From contig UQTV01000008.1 in the NCBI GenBank assembly GCA_900544095.1, forward strand, positions 1-56,083: a stretch of 56,083 bases of DNA. Direction: 5' to 3'. The position numbers and the translations under genes were made by a program. The notes under the pieces were generated by a model. The model was not told the DNA's origin. It did not search any database and saw only the letters and a program-made list of their open reading frames with translations. Shown here in pieces: positions 8,145-17,038 of the stretch. Origin of the DNA: an uncultured Collinsella sp. Its GTDB lineage: Bacteria; Actinomycetota; Coriobacteriia; Coriobacteriales; Coriobacteriaceae. Position 1 is the stretch's first letter, and every line of letters starts with the position of its first letter.

Positions 8145-9596
8145 ATGGCGGACAAGAACGCAGAAGTTGCAGTCGAAGGTAACGGTGGCATGAAGAAAAC
8201 GCTTTCGCTCTGGAACTTCTTCACCATCGGTTTCGGTGCCATCATCGGTACCGGTTGGGTTCTGCAGGTCGGCGACTGGATGGTCGTGGGCGGCGGTCCC
8301 GTTCCCGCTATGATCGCATTCCTCTTGGGTGCAATCTTCCTCGTGCCCGTCGGAGCTGTTTTCGGTGAGCTCACGGCTGCTATCCCCATCTCGGGCGGCA
8401 TTGTCGAGTATGTCGATCGTAGCTTTGGCCGTACGCTGAGCTATATCACCGGTTGGCTCCTGGCCCTGGGCAACGGCATCCTGTGCCCGTGGGAGGCAAT
8501 CGCTATCTCGACCCTCGTGTCCGAGATGTTCGGCAGCCTGCCCGGTCTTGAGTGGCTGCGTGCCGTCAAGCTCTATACCATCCTGGGCGCCGACGTTTAC
8601 CTGTTCCCGACGCTGATCGCGCTCGGCTTTGCAACCTACGTCATCTTCCTCAACTTCCGCGGTGCCAGCTCGGCCGCCAAGCTGCAGGCCTTCCTGACCA
8701 AGGCCCTGCTCTGCGGCATGCTGCTCGCCATGGGCGTCTCGCTGTTCACCGGCTCGCCGGACAACGCCATGCCCGTGTTCTCCCAGGTCACCGGTGCTGG
8801 CGGCGGCAAGCCTGCTACCGAGGGCACCAGCCTGTTCGCAGGCATCGTTTCGGTCCTGGTTCTGACCCCGTTCTTCTACGCCGGTTTCGACACCATTCCT
8901 CAGCAGGCTGAGGAAGCGGCCGAGGGCCTCAACTGGAACAAGTTCGGCAAGATCATCTCCCTGGCCCTGCTGGCCGCAGGCGGCTTCTACATGGTCTGCA
9001 TCTACTCGTTCGGCACCATCCTCGACTGGCATGAGTTCGTTAAGAGCCCGGTTCCCGCGCTTGCCTGCCTCAAGGGCATCAACATGCTCCTGTACCTGGC
9101 CATGCTCGTCATCGCCACGCTTGGACCCATGGGCCCGATGAACTCCTTCTACGGCGCCACGAGCCGCATCATGCTCGCCATGGGCCGAAAGGGCCAGCTG
9201 CCCGAGAAGTTCGCCGAGGTCGATCCCAAGTCCGGCGCTCCCAAGCTCGCCTGCGTCGTTCTGGGCGTCATCACCGTCGTCGGTCCGTTCCTGGGCAAGA
9301 ACATGCTCATCCCTCTGACCAACGTGTCGGCTCTCGCCTTCATCTTCTCCTGCGGCATGGTCGCCCTCGCTTGCCTGCGCATGCGCTTCACCGAGCCCGA
9401 CCTGCCTCGTCCCTACGAGGTGCCCGGCGGCAAGTTTGGCATCAGCCTCGCTATCGTTGCCTGCGGCACCATCATTGGCCTGCTCGTGATCCCGTTCTCT
9501 CCCGCCTCCCTCAACATGGTGGAGTGGAGCATCGTGATCGGCTGGTTGGCTATTGGCCTGGCCCTCATGGCTTTCACCAATTCCCGCAAAAAGTAA
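8145..9596 (+). CDS. APC-family amino acid permease
   Basis: 483 residues with about 12 hydrophobic segments. The first helix carries GFGAIIGTGWV, the unwound substrate-binding helix of the APC fold (about residues 27-37). SGGIVEYVDRSFG follows (about 84-96), as in amino-acid/polyamine antiporters and permeases. AAAGGAGGGG precedes the ATG. It is 131 bp upstream of an amidohydrolase in the same direction with no typical terminator between, so the pair may form a uptake-and-cleavage unit for a small peptide or modified amino acid. The substrate cannot be read from the sequence. Confidence 0.9.
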   Translation: MADKNAEVAVEGNGGMKKTLSLWNFFTIGFGAIIGTGWVLQVGDWMVVGGGPVPAMIAFLLGAIFLVPVGAVFGELTAAIPISGGIVEYVDRSFGRTLSYITGWLLALGNGILCPWEAIAISTLVSEMFGSLPGLEWLRAVKLYTILGADVYLFPTLIALGFATYVIFLNFRGASSAAKLQAFLTKALLCGMLLAMGVSLFTGSPDNAMPVFSQVTGAGGGKPATEGTSLFAGIVSVLVLTPFFYAGFDTIPQQAEEAAEGLNWNKFGKIISLALLAAGGFYMVCIYSFGTILDWHEFVKSPVPALACLKGINMLLYLAMLVIATLGPMGPMNSFYGATSRIMLAMGRKGQLPEKFAEVDPKSGAPKLACVVLGVITVVGPFLGKNMLIPLTNVSALAFIFSCGMVALACLRMRFTEPDLPRPYEVPGGKFGISLAIVACGTIIGLLVIPFSPASLNMVEWSIVIGWLAIGLALMAFTNSRKK

Positions 9597-9727
9597 CGCC
9601 TAGCCGGGGCGGATCGGGTGCGCGGAATCCTCTCTCCCGCGCACCGAACCCGGCACCACTTGGGTAGCTTTGTGAGGCCTTAACCCAACACGGCCTCGCC
9701 CACTATATGGATCCATAAGGAGGAACC

Positions 9728-11005
9728 ATGTCCACTAAGTACGCAATCGTTGGCGGCAAGCTCATCGACGGTACCGGTGCCGAGCCGGTCGAGAACTCCC
9801 TCGTTCTCGTCGACGACAACGGCAAGATCGAGTATGCCGGTGCTATGCAGGACCTTCCCGAGGGCGTTGAGGTTATCGACGCCGCCGGCAAGACCGTCCT
9901 TCCCGGCCTGATCGACACCCACCTGCACTTCTCGGGCAACCTGACCGACGATGACACCGATTGGGTTATGCAGCCGCTCCTCGAGAAGCAGGCCGTCGCC
10001 GTCAAGCAGGCCTACGACTGCCTCACCCACGGCCTCACCACCGTCTGCGAGATCGGCCGCTTTGGTATCCAGATCCGTGACTGCATCGACAAGGGCGTCT
10101 TTAAGGGCCCGCGCGTTCTGGCCACCGGACTCGGCTTCTGCCGTGTTGCCGGTCACGGTGACTCCCACCACTGCAGCCAGGAGCTCAACAAGGAATCGCA
10201 CCCCTGGGGCGATCAGGTCGACGGTCCTTGGGATCTGCGCAAGGCCGTCCGTCGTCGCCTGCGCGAGAACCCCGATGCCATCAAGATCTGGGCTACCGGT
10301 GGCGGCATCTGGCGCTGGGACTCCGGTCGCGACCAGCACTACTGCTCCGAGGAGATCCAGGCCGTGATCGAAGAGGCCAAGTTGGTCGGCATCCCCGTGT
10401 GGAGCCACTGCTACAACAACCACGCCGCTGCCTACGATTCCGTCCGCTTTGGCTGCGAGCAGCTGATTCACGGCTTCGATATCGATGAGCGCACCATGGA
10501 CCTCATGGCCGAGCAGGGCACCTTCTTCACCCCGACGATCGCCTTCCTGCCCACCTGGTACGCCACCTATCCGCCCGTCTACGTCCCCGAGCTGCACGAC
10601 AAGTACGAGGGCACCCTGGTCGAGAAGGAGCTGCAGCGCAACTACGACTGCCTGCGCGAGGCCAAGAAGCGCGGCGTCGTCATGACGATCGGCTCCGACT
10701 CCTTCTCCTTCGTCACCCCGTACGGCACCTGCTCCATCGAGGAGATGTACGAGTTTGTCGACAAGATCGGCTTCACCCCGGTCGAGACCATCACCTGCGC
10801 CACCCTCAACGGTGCCAAGATGTGCCACATCGAGGACGAGACCGGTTCCATCGAGGCCGGCAAGTGCGCCGACCTGCTGGTCGTCAACGGTGACGTCGCC
10901 GCCGACATCCACGTGCTCAACACCGACAACATGGACGTCATCATGAAGGACGGCTGGATCGTCGAGGCTGGCACCTTTGGCGAGGCCAACAAATACAGCG
11001 CCTAA
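9728..11005 (+). CDS. Metal-dependent amidohydrolase (imidazolonepropionase/prolidase-like)
   Basis: 425 residues, cytoplasmic, amidohydrolase superfamily. All metal-site positions are visible: DTHLHFSG (His65, His67), AIKIWATGGG (Lys186, the likely carboxylated bridging lysine), WSHCYN (His227), LIHG (His248) and TIGSDSF (Asp324). This fits the binuclear COG1228-type dipeptidase and imidazolonepropionase-like group. GGAGGAACC precedes the ATG. Context with the APC permease suggests hydrolysis of an imported N-acyl amino acid or Xaa-Pro/His-type dipeptide, which is inference. No hut genes are nearby, so histidine degradation is not supported. A terminator follows at 11064. Confidence 0.88.
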   Translation: MSTKYAIVGGKLIDGTGAEPVENSLVLVDDNGKIEYAGAMQDLPEGVEVIDAAGKTVLPGLIDTHLHFSGNLTDDDTDWVMQPLLEKQAVAVKQAYDCLTHGLTTVCEIGRFGIQIRDCIDKGVFKGPRVLATGLGFCRVAGHGDSHHCSQELNKESHPWGDQVDGPWDLRKAVRRRLRENPDAIKIWATGGGIWRWDSGRDQHYCSEEIQAVIEEAKLVGIPVWSHCYNNHAAAYDSVRFGCEQLIHGFDIDERTMDLMAEQGTFFTPTIAFLPTWYATYPPVYVPELHDKYEGTLVEKELQRNYDCLREAKKRGVVMTIGSDSFSFVTPYGTCSIEEMYEFVDKIGFTPVETITCATLNGAKMCHIEDETGSIEAGKCADLLVVNGDVAADIHVLNTDNMDVIMKDGWIVEAGTFGEANKYSA

Positions 11006-11063
11006 GATACCGTTTGTCGATGGCTGGATGTAAAACACAGTTTTTGATTGCATAATGCAATGG

Positions 11064-11090
11064 AGAGGGTCGCTTGCGGCCCTCTTTATT
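11064..11090 (+). terminator. Terminator after the amidohydrolase
   Basis: AGAGGGTCGC (11064-11073) pairs with GCGGCCCTCT (11076-11085), including one G-T pair, and TTATT follows. This places the start of the next gene downstream of it and rules out the longer TTG-initiated frame from 11048. Confidence 0.75.
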
Positions 11091-11116
11091 GCTATGGGTG
11101 CTACGGACAAGAGGGG

Positions 11117-12508
11117 ATGACGGTGGATTTAAACAGGCTGATTCTGGGCAAGAGCTACAACTCTACCAAGGTCTTTCGTACGGCCCAGCATGTGGTTCAG
11201 GCCATCCTGCTCGGTGTCGTCGTTCCGGCGCTTATCCTGCTACTTATCTGGGATTTAACCGATAATCCCAATCCCGTTCCGGGCGTTGTCGTTATTGCCG
11301 GCCTGGTCATGCTGTGCTTCTTTTTCTCGTATGTCTTTGTGGTCCCCGACGACCTCACATCGAGCGCAACCGACCGTACGCTCGCCATCGCATCAAAAAT
11401 ATTCGCCTACACATCGCGTGGCCTTACGCCCGAAGCTGCCCTGGGCGCCTCCAAAATCATTCTGTCCGAAACTATCGCCTCGGCCATCTGCTTTACCGAC
11501 GGCAAGCAGGTGCTGGCAAGCTGGGGCGAGGACTCGGCAAAGTGCCCTGCCGGCACCCCGGTGGTGCTCGAGACCACGCTCAACGTGATCAACAGCGGTG
11601 AGCAAAGCGTGTTTTCGCGCGATGCCTCGTACGAGACGGGCGGTTATTTTCCCCGCCTGCGCGCCGGCATTGTCGCGCCGCTTACCGTGCGCGGGCATTG
11701 CGTGGGCACGCTCGAGTTGTATTACCCCCGCCTGAGCAGCATCGATATGCGTCAGACGGCGTTGGCCTCGGGTTTTGCCGATCTCATTTCCACGCAGCTC
11801 GCCAGCTTTGAGCTCGAGCGCCAGGACGAGCTTACGGCCCGCGTGGAGCTGCGCGCCCTGCAGTCGCAGGTCGACCCGCATTTTCTGTTCAATACCATCA
11901 GCACTATCGTATCGCTCGTGCGAACCGAGCCCGACAAGGCGCGATCGCTGCTGATCGACTTTTCCAATTACTATCGTCAGACGCTTTCTGACTCCGATAC
12001 GCTCACCACACTCGAGCACGAGGTGGAACAGGGCACTCGTTACATCAACCTTATGCAGGCCCGGTATGGCGACGGCCGTCTGCGCGTCTCGGTCGATATC
12101 GACTTTGAGGTGCGCGACAGCATGGTGCCGCCGTTTATCTTGCAGCCGCTGCTCGAAAACTGCATCAAGCATGCGCAGCGCGAGACCGAGCCGCTTTCTA
12201 TTCGTGTTAGGGCTTTTGAGACCGATGACGGTCTGGAGATCATCGTCGAAGATGACGGCATCGGTATGAGCGAAGAAGTCTGCGCGCACCTGTTTGAGCA
12301 GCATCGCCGAGAGGAGCCCGAGAGCATTACCGCCGACGGCTCCATCAAGCGAGGCTGCGGCCTGGCGCTCTTTAACGTGCTTCAGCGCATCCATTTCTTT
12401 TACGGGGAAGATTCTGGCATGCGCGTGAAGTCCCAGGAGGGCGTGGGAACGCAGGTCATCGTCGAGCTGAACGGCGAGCCGCATGAGCCGGCGCCGATGA
12501 AGGTGTAG
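11117..12508 (+). CDS. LytS-type sensor histidine kinase (first pair)
   Basis: 463 residues. Two membrane segments (about 27-46 and 55-77) are followed by a GAF-like sensor region (about 90-230), the LytS/YehU kinase domain with the motif QVDPHFLFNT (phospho-acceptor His255), and an ATPase domain with LLENCIKHA and DDGIGM. The start is uncertain: ATG 11117 abuts GAGGGG, while GTG 11123 sits 6 nt after it and may be the real start. The LytTR regulator follows 38 bp later, so the two form an operon. The signal is unknown, since no lrgAB or transporter target lies in the window. It is clearly paralogous to the kinase at 17035. Confidence 0.9.
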   Translation: MTVDLNRLILGKSYNSTKVFRTAQHVVQAILLGVVVPALILLLIWDLTDNPNPVPGVVVIAGLVMLCFFFSYVFVVPDDLTSSATDRTLAIASKIFAYTSRGLTPEAALGASKIILSETIASAICFTDGKQVLASWGEDSAKCPAGTPVVLETTLNVINSGEQSVFSRDASYETGGYFPRLRAGIVAPLTVRGHCVGTLELYYPRLSSIDMRQTALASGFADLISTQLASFELERQDELTARVELRALQSQVDPHFLFNTISTIVSLVRTEPDKARSLLIDFSNYYRQTLSDSDTLTTLEHEVEQGTRYINLMQARYGDGRLRVSVDIDFEVRDSMVPPFILQPLLENCIKHAQRETEPLSIRVRAFETDDGLEIIVEDDGIGMSEEVCAHLFEQHRREEPESITADGSIKRGCGLALFNVLQRIHFFYGEDSGMRVKSQEGVGTQVIVELNGEPHEPAPMKV

Positions 12509-12546
12509 CGCGCGGTTGGATTGAGAGAAAAAGAGGGGAAGCGCAT

Positions 12547-13281
12547 ATGTCCGAAGGCTGGAACATCTTGGTGGTTGATGACGAGCCTCCTATTAGGGCC
12601 GAGCTACGCTATCTGTTGGAAAAGGATGCGCGTGTGGGCCAGATTGCCGAGGCGGGCAATGTCACCGAGGCCGTGGAGTCGATCCTGTCGAACAAGCCCG
12701 ACGTGCTGTTTTTGGATATCACGATGCCCGGTCGCTCGGGAATTGAGCTTGCCGAGACGCTGCAGAACCTAAAAACGCCGCCGGTCGTGGTGTTTGTGAC
12801 GGCATTTGCCGAGTATGCGGCTGATGCCTATAACCTCGATGCTGTCGATTACGTCGTCAAGCCGGTCGAGGACGCCCGCTTGTCAAAGGCGCTCGACAAG
12901 ATCGAGACCGCCCTGGGTGTTCGCCGCACTGTCCATACCCCGCGCCAGCCCCTTCGCCTGACGGTGGACCGCGGGGGTAAAAAGGTGTTCATCCCCGTGG
13001 CGGATGTCTGCTACTTTGAGGCGCGCGCCGACTTTTGCAATGCGGTCTGTGCCGAGGGGACATACCTGATCAATGAGTCGATTTCCTCGCTCGAGCGTCG
13101 CTTGGCCTCCGAGGGCTTTATCCGCGTCCATCGCAGCTATCTGGTCAATTTGGAAGACGTGCATAATGTCGAGATCGGTTCCACGGGTCTTATGGAGCTC
13201 AGGCTCGATCGCGTAACCTCGACGGTGCCGGTGTCCCGTCGTCGTGCCGCCGAGGTCAAGTCGCACCTGGGGCTTGCGTAG
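12547..13281 (+). CDS. LytTR-family response regulator (first pair)
   Basis: 244 residues. The receiver domain (1-120) has the acidic pocket VVDDEPP, phospho-acceptor Asp57 in FLDITMPG, and VKPVEDA. The LytTR DNA-binding domain (about 140-240) shows FIRVHRSYLVNL and the terminal SRRRAAEV. AGGGGAA precedes the ATG. It is the partner of the kinase just upstream. LytTR proteins bind imperfect direct repeats near promoters, and I could not identify its sites. Confidence 0.93.
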   Translation: MSEGWNILVVDDEPPIRAELRYLLEKDARVGQIAEAGNVTEAVESILSNKPDVLFLDITMPGRSGIELAETLQNLKTPPVVVFVTAFAEYAADAYNLDAVDYVVKPVEDARLSKALDKIETALGVRRTVHTPRQPLRLTVDRGGKKVFIPVADVCYFEARADFCNAVCAEGTYLINESISSLERRLASEGFIRVHRSYLVNLEDVHNVEIGSTGLMELRLDRVTSTVPVSRRRAAEVKSHLGLA

Positions 13282-13373
13282 GCGGTTCGCATGCCAACGT
13301 TTACCGGCGTAGGTTTGGCATGGCCGTGCGGTGGGCATAATGGGTGACATCGAATGAAATCGAAAGGAACAAT

Positions 13374-14318
13374 ATGCCCGCGCTCATTACGCATCATCTG
13401 TTTGGCGAGGAAAGCATCGACCGTCTTCCGCAGGGCGTCATCGCGTCCGACGAGGAGCGCATCGCTTTTATCCTGGGCAACCAAGGCCCCGACCCGTTTT
13501 TCTTTCACATTCTGACACCGCGTGTTTCCGACTGCACGCTGCTGGCGCAGGTCATGCACCGCTCGCGCATGTCGCGCCAGTTCTCATGCCTGCGCGATGG
13601 CGTGTCGCACCTGCAGCCGCGCGATGCCAATCTGGGTCGCGCGTTTGCGCTGGGCCTGCTGTCGCACTATGTGCTCGACCGCAATGCCCACCCCTTTGTC
13701 TACGAGCAGCAGTTTGGCATTGTTGAGTCCGACCCCGAGCTCGAGGCTTCGGGCGGTCAAGTTCACGCCGTGCTCGAAAGCGACTTGGACGTGCTGATGC
13801 TGCAGCTTAAACGTGACGGGGCCACGGTCGAGGATTATCCGCCGGCGGGCGAGATCGTCACTACCGACCGCATCAATCGCGTTGCCGGCGTGCTGATGAG
13901 CTACGTCGCCGGGCGCGTGTACGGTATCGACATCCCGGCGGGGGAGTACGCCGGCGCCGTAGCCGACATGCAGCTGCTCTACCGCACTATCGAGCCGGCC
14001 GGTTCGGCCAAGACGCGCGCGATTGCCCTGCTCGAGGGCTTGGTGCACGATTATTCGCTGCTCGACGGCCTTGCGCACCGCGTGACGACCGAGCTGCCCG
14101 AGCGTACCGGCAACCTGGGCCACTTGGCATGGAAGAACCCCTTTACTGATGAAGTCTCGACCGAGAGTTTCCCCGAGGTCTTTGACCGCGCGCTGGTCGA
14201 TTACGAGTGCACGGTCGCCCGCTTTATCGAGACCGGCGATATGGAAGCCGTGACCAACCACGTCAATTACAGCGGTCGCGTGCTCGGCGCCGACGAGGAG
14301 TTCGACCGCGAGGAGTAG
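13374..14318 (+). CDS. Zinc-dependent phospholipase C-like protein
   Basis: 314 residues. It begins MPALITHHLFGEE and continues with FILGNQGPDPFFFH and LGLLSHYVLDRNAHPFVYEQ. This spacing of His and Asp is typical of the zinc-dependent phospholipase C / S1-P1 nuclease fold family found in Firmicutes and Actinobacteria. No signal peptide or membrane segment is seen, so a secreted toxin-like lipase is unlikely and the substrate is open. An ATG 10 codons upstream (13344) lacks a ribosome site, while GAAAGGAACA fits 13374. It lies between two signalling pairs, and no functional link is evident. Confidence 0.8.
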   Translation: MPALITHHLFGEESIDRLPQGVIASDEERIAFILGNQGPDPFFFHILTPRVSDCTLLAQVMHRSRMSRQFSCLRDGVSHLQPRDANLGRAFALGLLSHYVLDRNAHPFVYEQQFGIVESDPELEASGGQVHAVLESDLDVLMLQLKRDGATVEDYPPAGEIVTTDRINRVAGVLMSYVAGRVYGIDIPAGEYAGAVADMQLLYRTIEPAGSAKTRAIALLEGLVHDYSLLDGLAHRVTTELPERTGNLGHLAWKNPFTDEVSTESFPEVFDRALVDYECTVARFIETGDMEAVTNHVNYSGRVLGADEEFDREE

Positions 14319-14419
14319 GGCTCGTGCGTGCCCCTTTGCCGAATCCTTACCGGCGCCTCTGGACAATTGGGGTACGATGAACTAACTGCATATCAGGCGA
14401 ATACGAAGGGGCCCTGTCC

Positions 14420-15679
14420 ATGAAATACACCAAGCTCGAGCGTAACTGGGTTATGTACGATGTGGGCAACTCGGCCCTCGTGCTGCTCAATACCTCGGTG
14501 GTGCCCATCTACTTTAACGCCATCAATACCGGTGCTTCCTCGGCAGACCTGGTGGTCGCTTGGGGCAACGCTCAGACGATTGCCTCGCTAGTCATTGCCA
14601 TGCTCATGCCCATTCTGGGCGCGCTTGCCGATTACGCCGGCAACAAGATCAAGTTCTTCTTGGGCTTCTTCCTCACGGGCCTGGTCCTTTGCCTGGCGCA
14701 GGCTATCCCAATGTCCGCCATGGCATTTTTGACCGTGTACGTGCTGTGCACCATCGGCCTTAACTCTTCTATGACGTTCTACGACGCCATGCTGCCCGAC
14801 ATTACCACCGACGAGCGCATGGACGCCGTGTCCAGCTCGGGCTATGCCTGGGGTTACATCGGTTCCACCGTACCGTTCATCATCTGCCTGGCGCTTATCA
14901 TGGGTGGCCCCGCTCTCGGCGTCCCCACCATGCTGGCAACGCGTCTGTCGTTTATCATCACCGGTGCCTGGTGGCTCATCTTTACCCTGCCGCTCATTCG
15001 CACCTATAAGCAAAAGTACGGTCGCGAGCGCGGTCCCCAGGACACCATCGGCCACATCGTGGGCGGTGTGTTCTCCGAGGTCGGACACACCATGCGCGAG
15101 ATCGCCCACAACAAGACCGTGCTGGTCTACATGATCGCGTTCTTCTTCTACATCGACGGCGTGCACACGGTCATTTCCATGGCAACCAGCTACGGCTCGG
15201 CTCTGGGTATCGATTCGACCCAGCTGGTGCTGGCGCTGCTCGTCACGCAGTTTGTGGCCTTCCCGTCCGCCATCATCTACGGCAAGCTCGCCGGACGCGT
15301 GGGCACGCTCAATATGATCTTGGTGGCGGTCGCCGCCTACATGGGCATTGTGCTCTTTGCCGCGTTTTTCTTAAAGACCGCCTTTGAGTTTTGGGTGCTC
15401 GCTATTTTGGTCGGCCTGTTCCAGGGCGGCGTGCAAGCGCTCAGCCGTAGCTACTTTGGCCGCATTATTCCTAAAGAAAAATCCAACGAGTACTACGGCT
15501 TCTTTGACATCTTTGGTCGTTATGCAAGCGTCATGGGCACCTTTCTGGTGTCGGTCGTCACCTCGCTGACCGGCAACCCGTCGCTGGGCGTCCTTTCCAT
15601 TGGTGTGCTGCTGGTCGTTGGCTTTATGCTGCTGGTCCGCCTGTCCCGCATGACTCGGGCGGTAGGGCATGCCGCATAG
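14420..15679 (+). CDS. MFS transporter, UMF1/Atg22-like family
   Basis: 419 residues with about 12 hydrophobic segments. The N-terminus NWVMYDVGNSALVLLNTSVV, then DYAGNKIKFF and later SRSYFGRIIPKEKSNEYYGFFDIFGRYASVMG, are hallmarks of the UMF1/Atg22-like branch of the major facilitator superfamily. In yeast Atg22 exports amino acids from the vacuole, and bacterial substrates are mostly unknown. GAAGGGG precedes the ATG. It stands alone between the phospholipase-like gene and the glycosyltransferase. Confidence 0.88.
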   Translation: MKYTKLERNWVMYDVGNSALVLLNTSVVPIYFNAINTGASSADLVVAWGNAQTIASLVIAMLMPILGALADYAGNKIKFFLGFFLTGLVLCLAQAIPMSAMAFLTVYVLCTIGLNSSMTFYDAMLPDITTDERMDAVSSSGYAWGYIGSTVPFIICLALIMGGPALGVPTMLATRLSFIITGAWWLIFTLPLIRTYKQKYGRERGPQDTIGHIVGGVFSEVGHTMREIAHNKTVLVYMIAFFFYIDGVHTVISMATSYGSALGIDSTQLVLALLVTQFVAFPSAIIYGKLAGRVGTLNMILVAVAAYMGIVLFAAFFLKTAFEFWVLAILVGLFQGGVQALSRSYFGRIIPKEKSNEYYGFFDIFGRYASVMGTFLVSVVTSLTGNPSLGVLSIGVLLVVGFMLLVRLSRMTRAVGHAA

Positions 15680-15793
15680 GAGCGAGCGGCTATTGTGCCT
15701 GTCCACGGTACTCTTTTGGGGTTATCCGCAATAAACATTGTGACTTGCGAGCAATGATTTGCCCAAGTGGGTATGATGGAATCAGCTAGGTCG

Positions 15794-15829
15794 CGGGGCG
15801 TCGCCTGTGTTTGGCGGCGTCCCGTTTTT
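15794..15829 (+). terminator. Terminator-like hairpin in the glycosyltransferase leader
   Basis: CGGGGCGTCGCC (15794-15805) pairs with GGCGGCGTCCCG (15813-15824), including two G-T pairs, and TTTTT follows. A -10-like TATGAT lies just upstream at 15772-15777. It may simply terminate the MFS transcript, or act as an attenuator for the gene starting at 15851. Confidence 0.65.
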
Positions 15830-15850
15830 GTGTTGCAGGGAGGGTAAGGC

Positions 15851-17038
15851 ATGAACGCCACAGTCGTGATTCCAACGTATTGGGCGGGCGACGACGCTTG
15901 CGCAAACGCCCCTGGCACCTATGACCATTCGACCCGACTCAACGCCGACAATCCCGAACTCGACCGCTGCCTGGCCTCGCTTGAGCAGGTACGTGACATC
16001 CCGCGCATCATCCTTTTGGTGGTCTGTCCTGTTTCTGCCACAGCCGATGTGTCGCTGCGCGTGCACGAGATTGTCGACGCGCATCCCACGCTCAAGGTCA
16101 CCGTTGTCACCAACACCCAGGCCTCGCGCATCGCAGACCGGGTTGCTCAGATCGCGCCCAAGGGTTCGGGCGAGTGCGTGAGCCTGCGAGGCTACGGCGC
16201 CATCCGCAACATGGGGCTAGCCTGCGCCGCTGTGCTGGGGCACGATGCCGTTGTCTTTTTGGATGACGACGAGACCGTCATCGACGCCGACTTTATGAAG
16301 CGCGCGACCTATGCGCTGGGCCAGCAGACGCGTCAAGGCCTGCCGATTTTGGTCAAGAGCGGTTACTTTTACGATCGCGACGGATCCCCGCTGGCGCCCA
16401 CGGACAAGGTGGGTATCTGCCATCGTTGGTGGACCAAGCGCATCGAGTTCAACCGTTGGATGAAAAAGGCGCTCTCGGGCACCCGCATCTCGCGCTCCAA
16501 CTACGTGTGCGGCGGCCTGATGGCCCTGCACGCCCGCGCCTTTACGCGTGTGGCCTTTGACCCGTTTATCACCCGCGGCGAGGACCTGGATTACCTCTTT
16601 AACATGCGCATGTTTGGCTACGACGTGTGGTTCGATAACGAGTGGACCGTGCGCCATTTGCCTCCGGAGTCCGAAAAGCGCTCACCGCGCTTTATGCAGG
16701 ACGTGTACCGTTGGTACTACGAACGGGCCAAGTTGACGTTCGCCGCGCATCAAAAGGAGCTCATTCCTGTTACGGCGGCATCGCTCATGCCCTACCCGGG
16801 CCCGTGGATTTCGCGCGAGCTCGACGACCGCGTGCGCAAGACCGCTATGGTCCGCAGTGTGTTTACCCGCGAGCATGAGGGCTACCTGCGCATTTGGCGC
16901 CATGGTATTGATGAGGCAAAGACCTACGCGCGCCAAAACGCCGCAAGCTACCTGCGTTTCCAGAGCTTTTGGCCCAAGATCATGGACGGGCTTTGGCGTG
17001 ACGCACAACTGATCAGTATCCTGGAGGGGGCCGAATGA
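15851..17038 (+). CDS. Glycosyltransferase, GT-A/GT2-like
   Basis: 395 residues, soluble. It has the nucleotide-sugar fold of family 2: TVVIPTYWAG at the N-terminus, VFLDDDE (about 135-141, the metal-binding DXD), CGGLMALHARAF (about 218-229) and GEDLDYLFNMRMFG (about 239-252, the region of the catalytic acid). The C-terminal 100 residues are helical and of unknown role. GGGAGGG precedes the ATG. Its stop overlaps the start of the next kinase by 4 nt (ATGA), so the enzyme and the second LytS/LytTR pair are co-expressed. This suggests the pair responds to or controls cell-surface glycan synthesis. The sugar donor is unknown. Confidence 0.83.
   Translation: MNATVVIPTYWAGDDACANAPGTYDHSTRLNADNPELDRCLASLEQVRDIPRIILLVVCPVSATADVSLRVHEIVDAHPTLKVTVVTNTQASRIADRVAQIAPKGSGECVSLRGYGAIRNMGLACAAVLGHDAVVFLDDDETVIDADFMKRATYALGQQTRQGLPILVKSGYFYDRDGSPLAPTDKVGICHRWWTKRIEFNRWMKKALSGTRISRSNYVCGGLMALHARAFTRVAFDPFITRGEDLDYLFNMRMFGYDVWFDNEWTVRHLPPESEKRSPRFMQDVYRWYYERAKLTFAAHQKELIPVTAASLMPYPGPWISRELDDRVRKTAMVRSVFTREHEGYLRIWRHGIDEAKTYARQNAASYLRFQSFWPKIMDGLWRDAQLISILEGAE

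Noticed and set aside
11048..11116. TTG-initiated extension of the first LytS-type kinase
   Set aside because: It would translate through the terminator hairpin at 11064-11090 and has no ribosome site.
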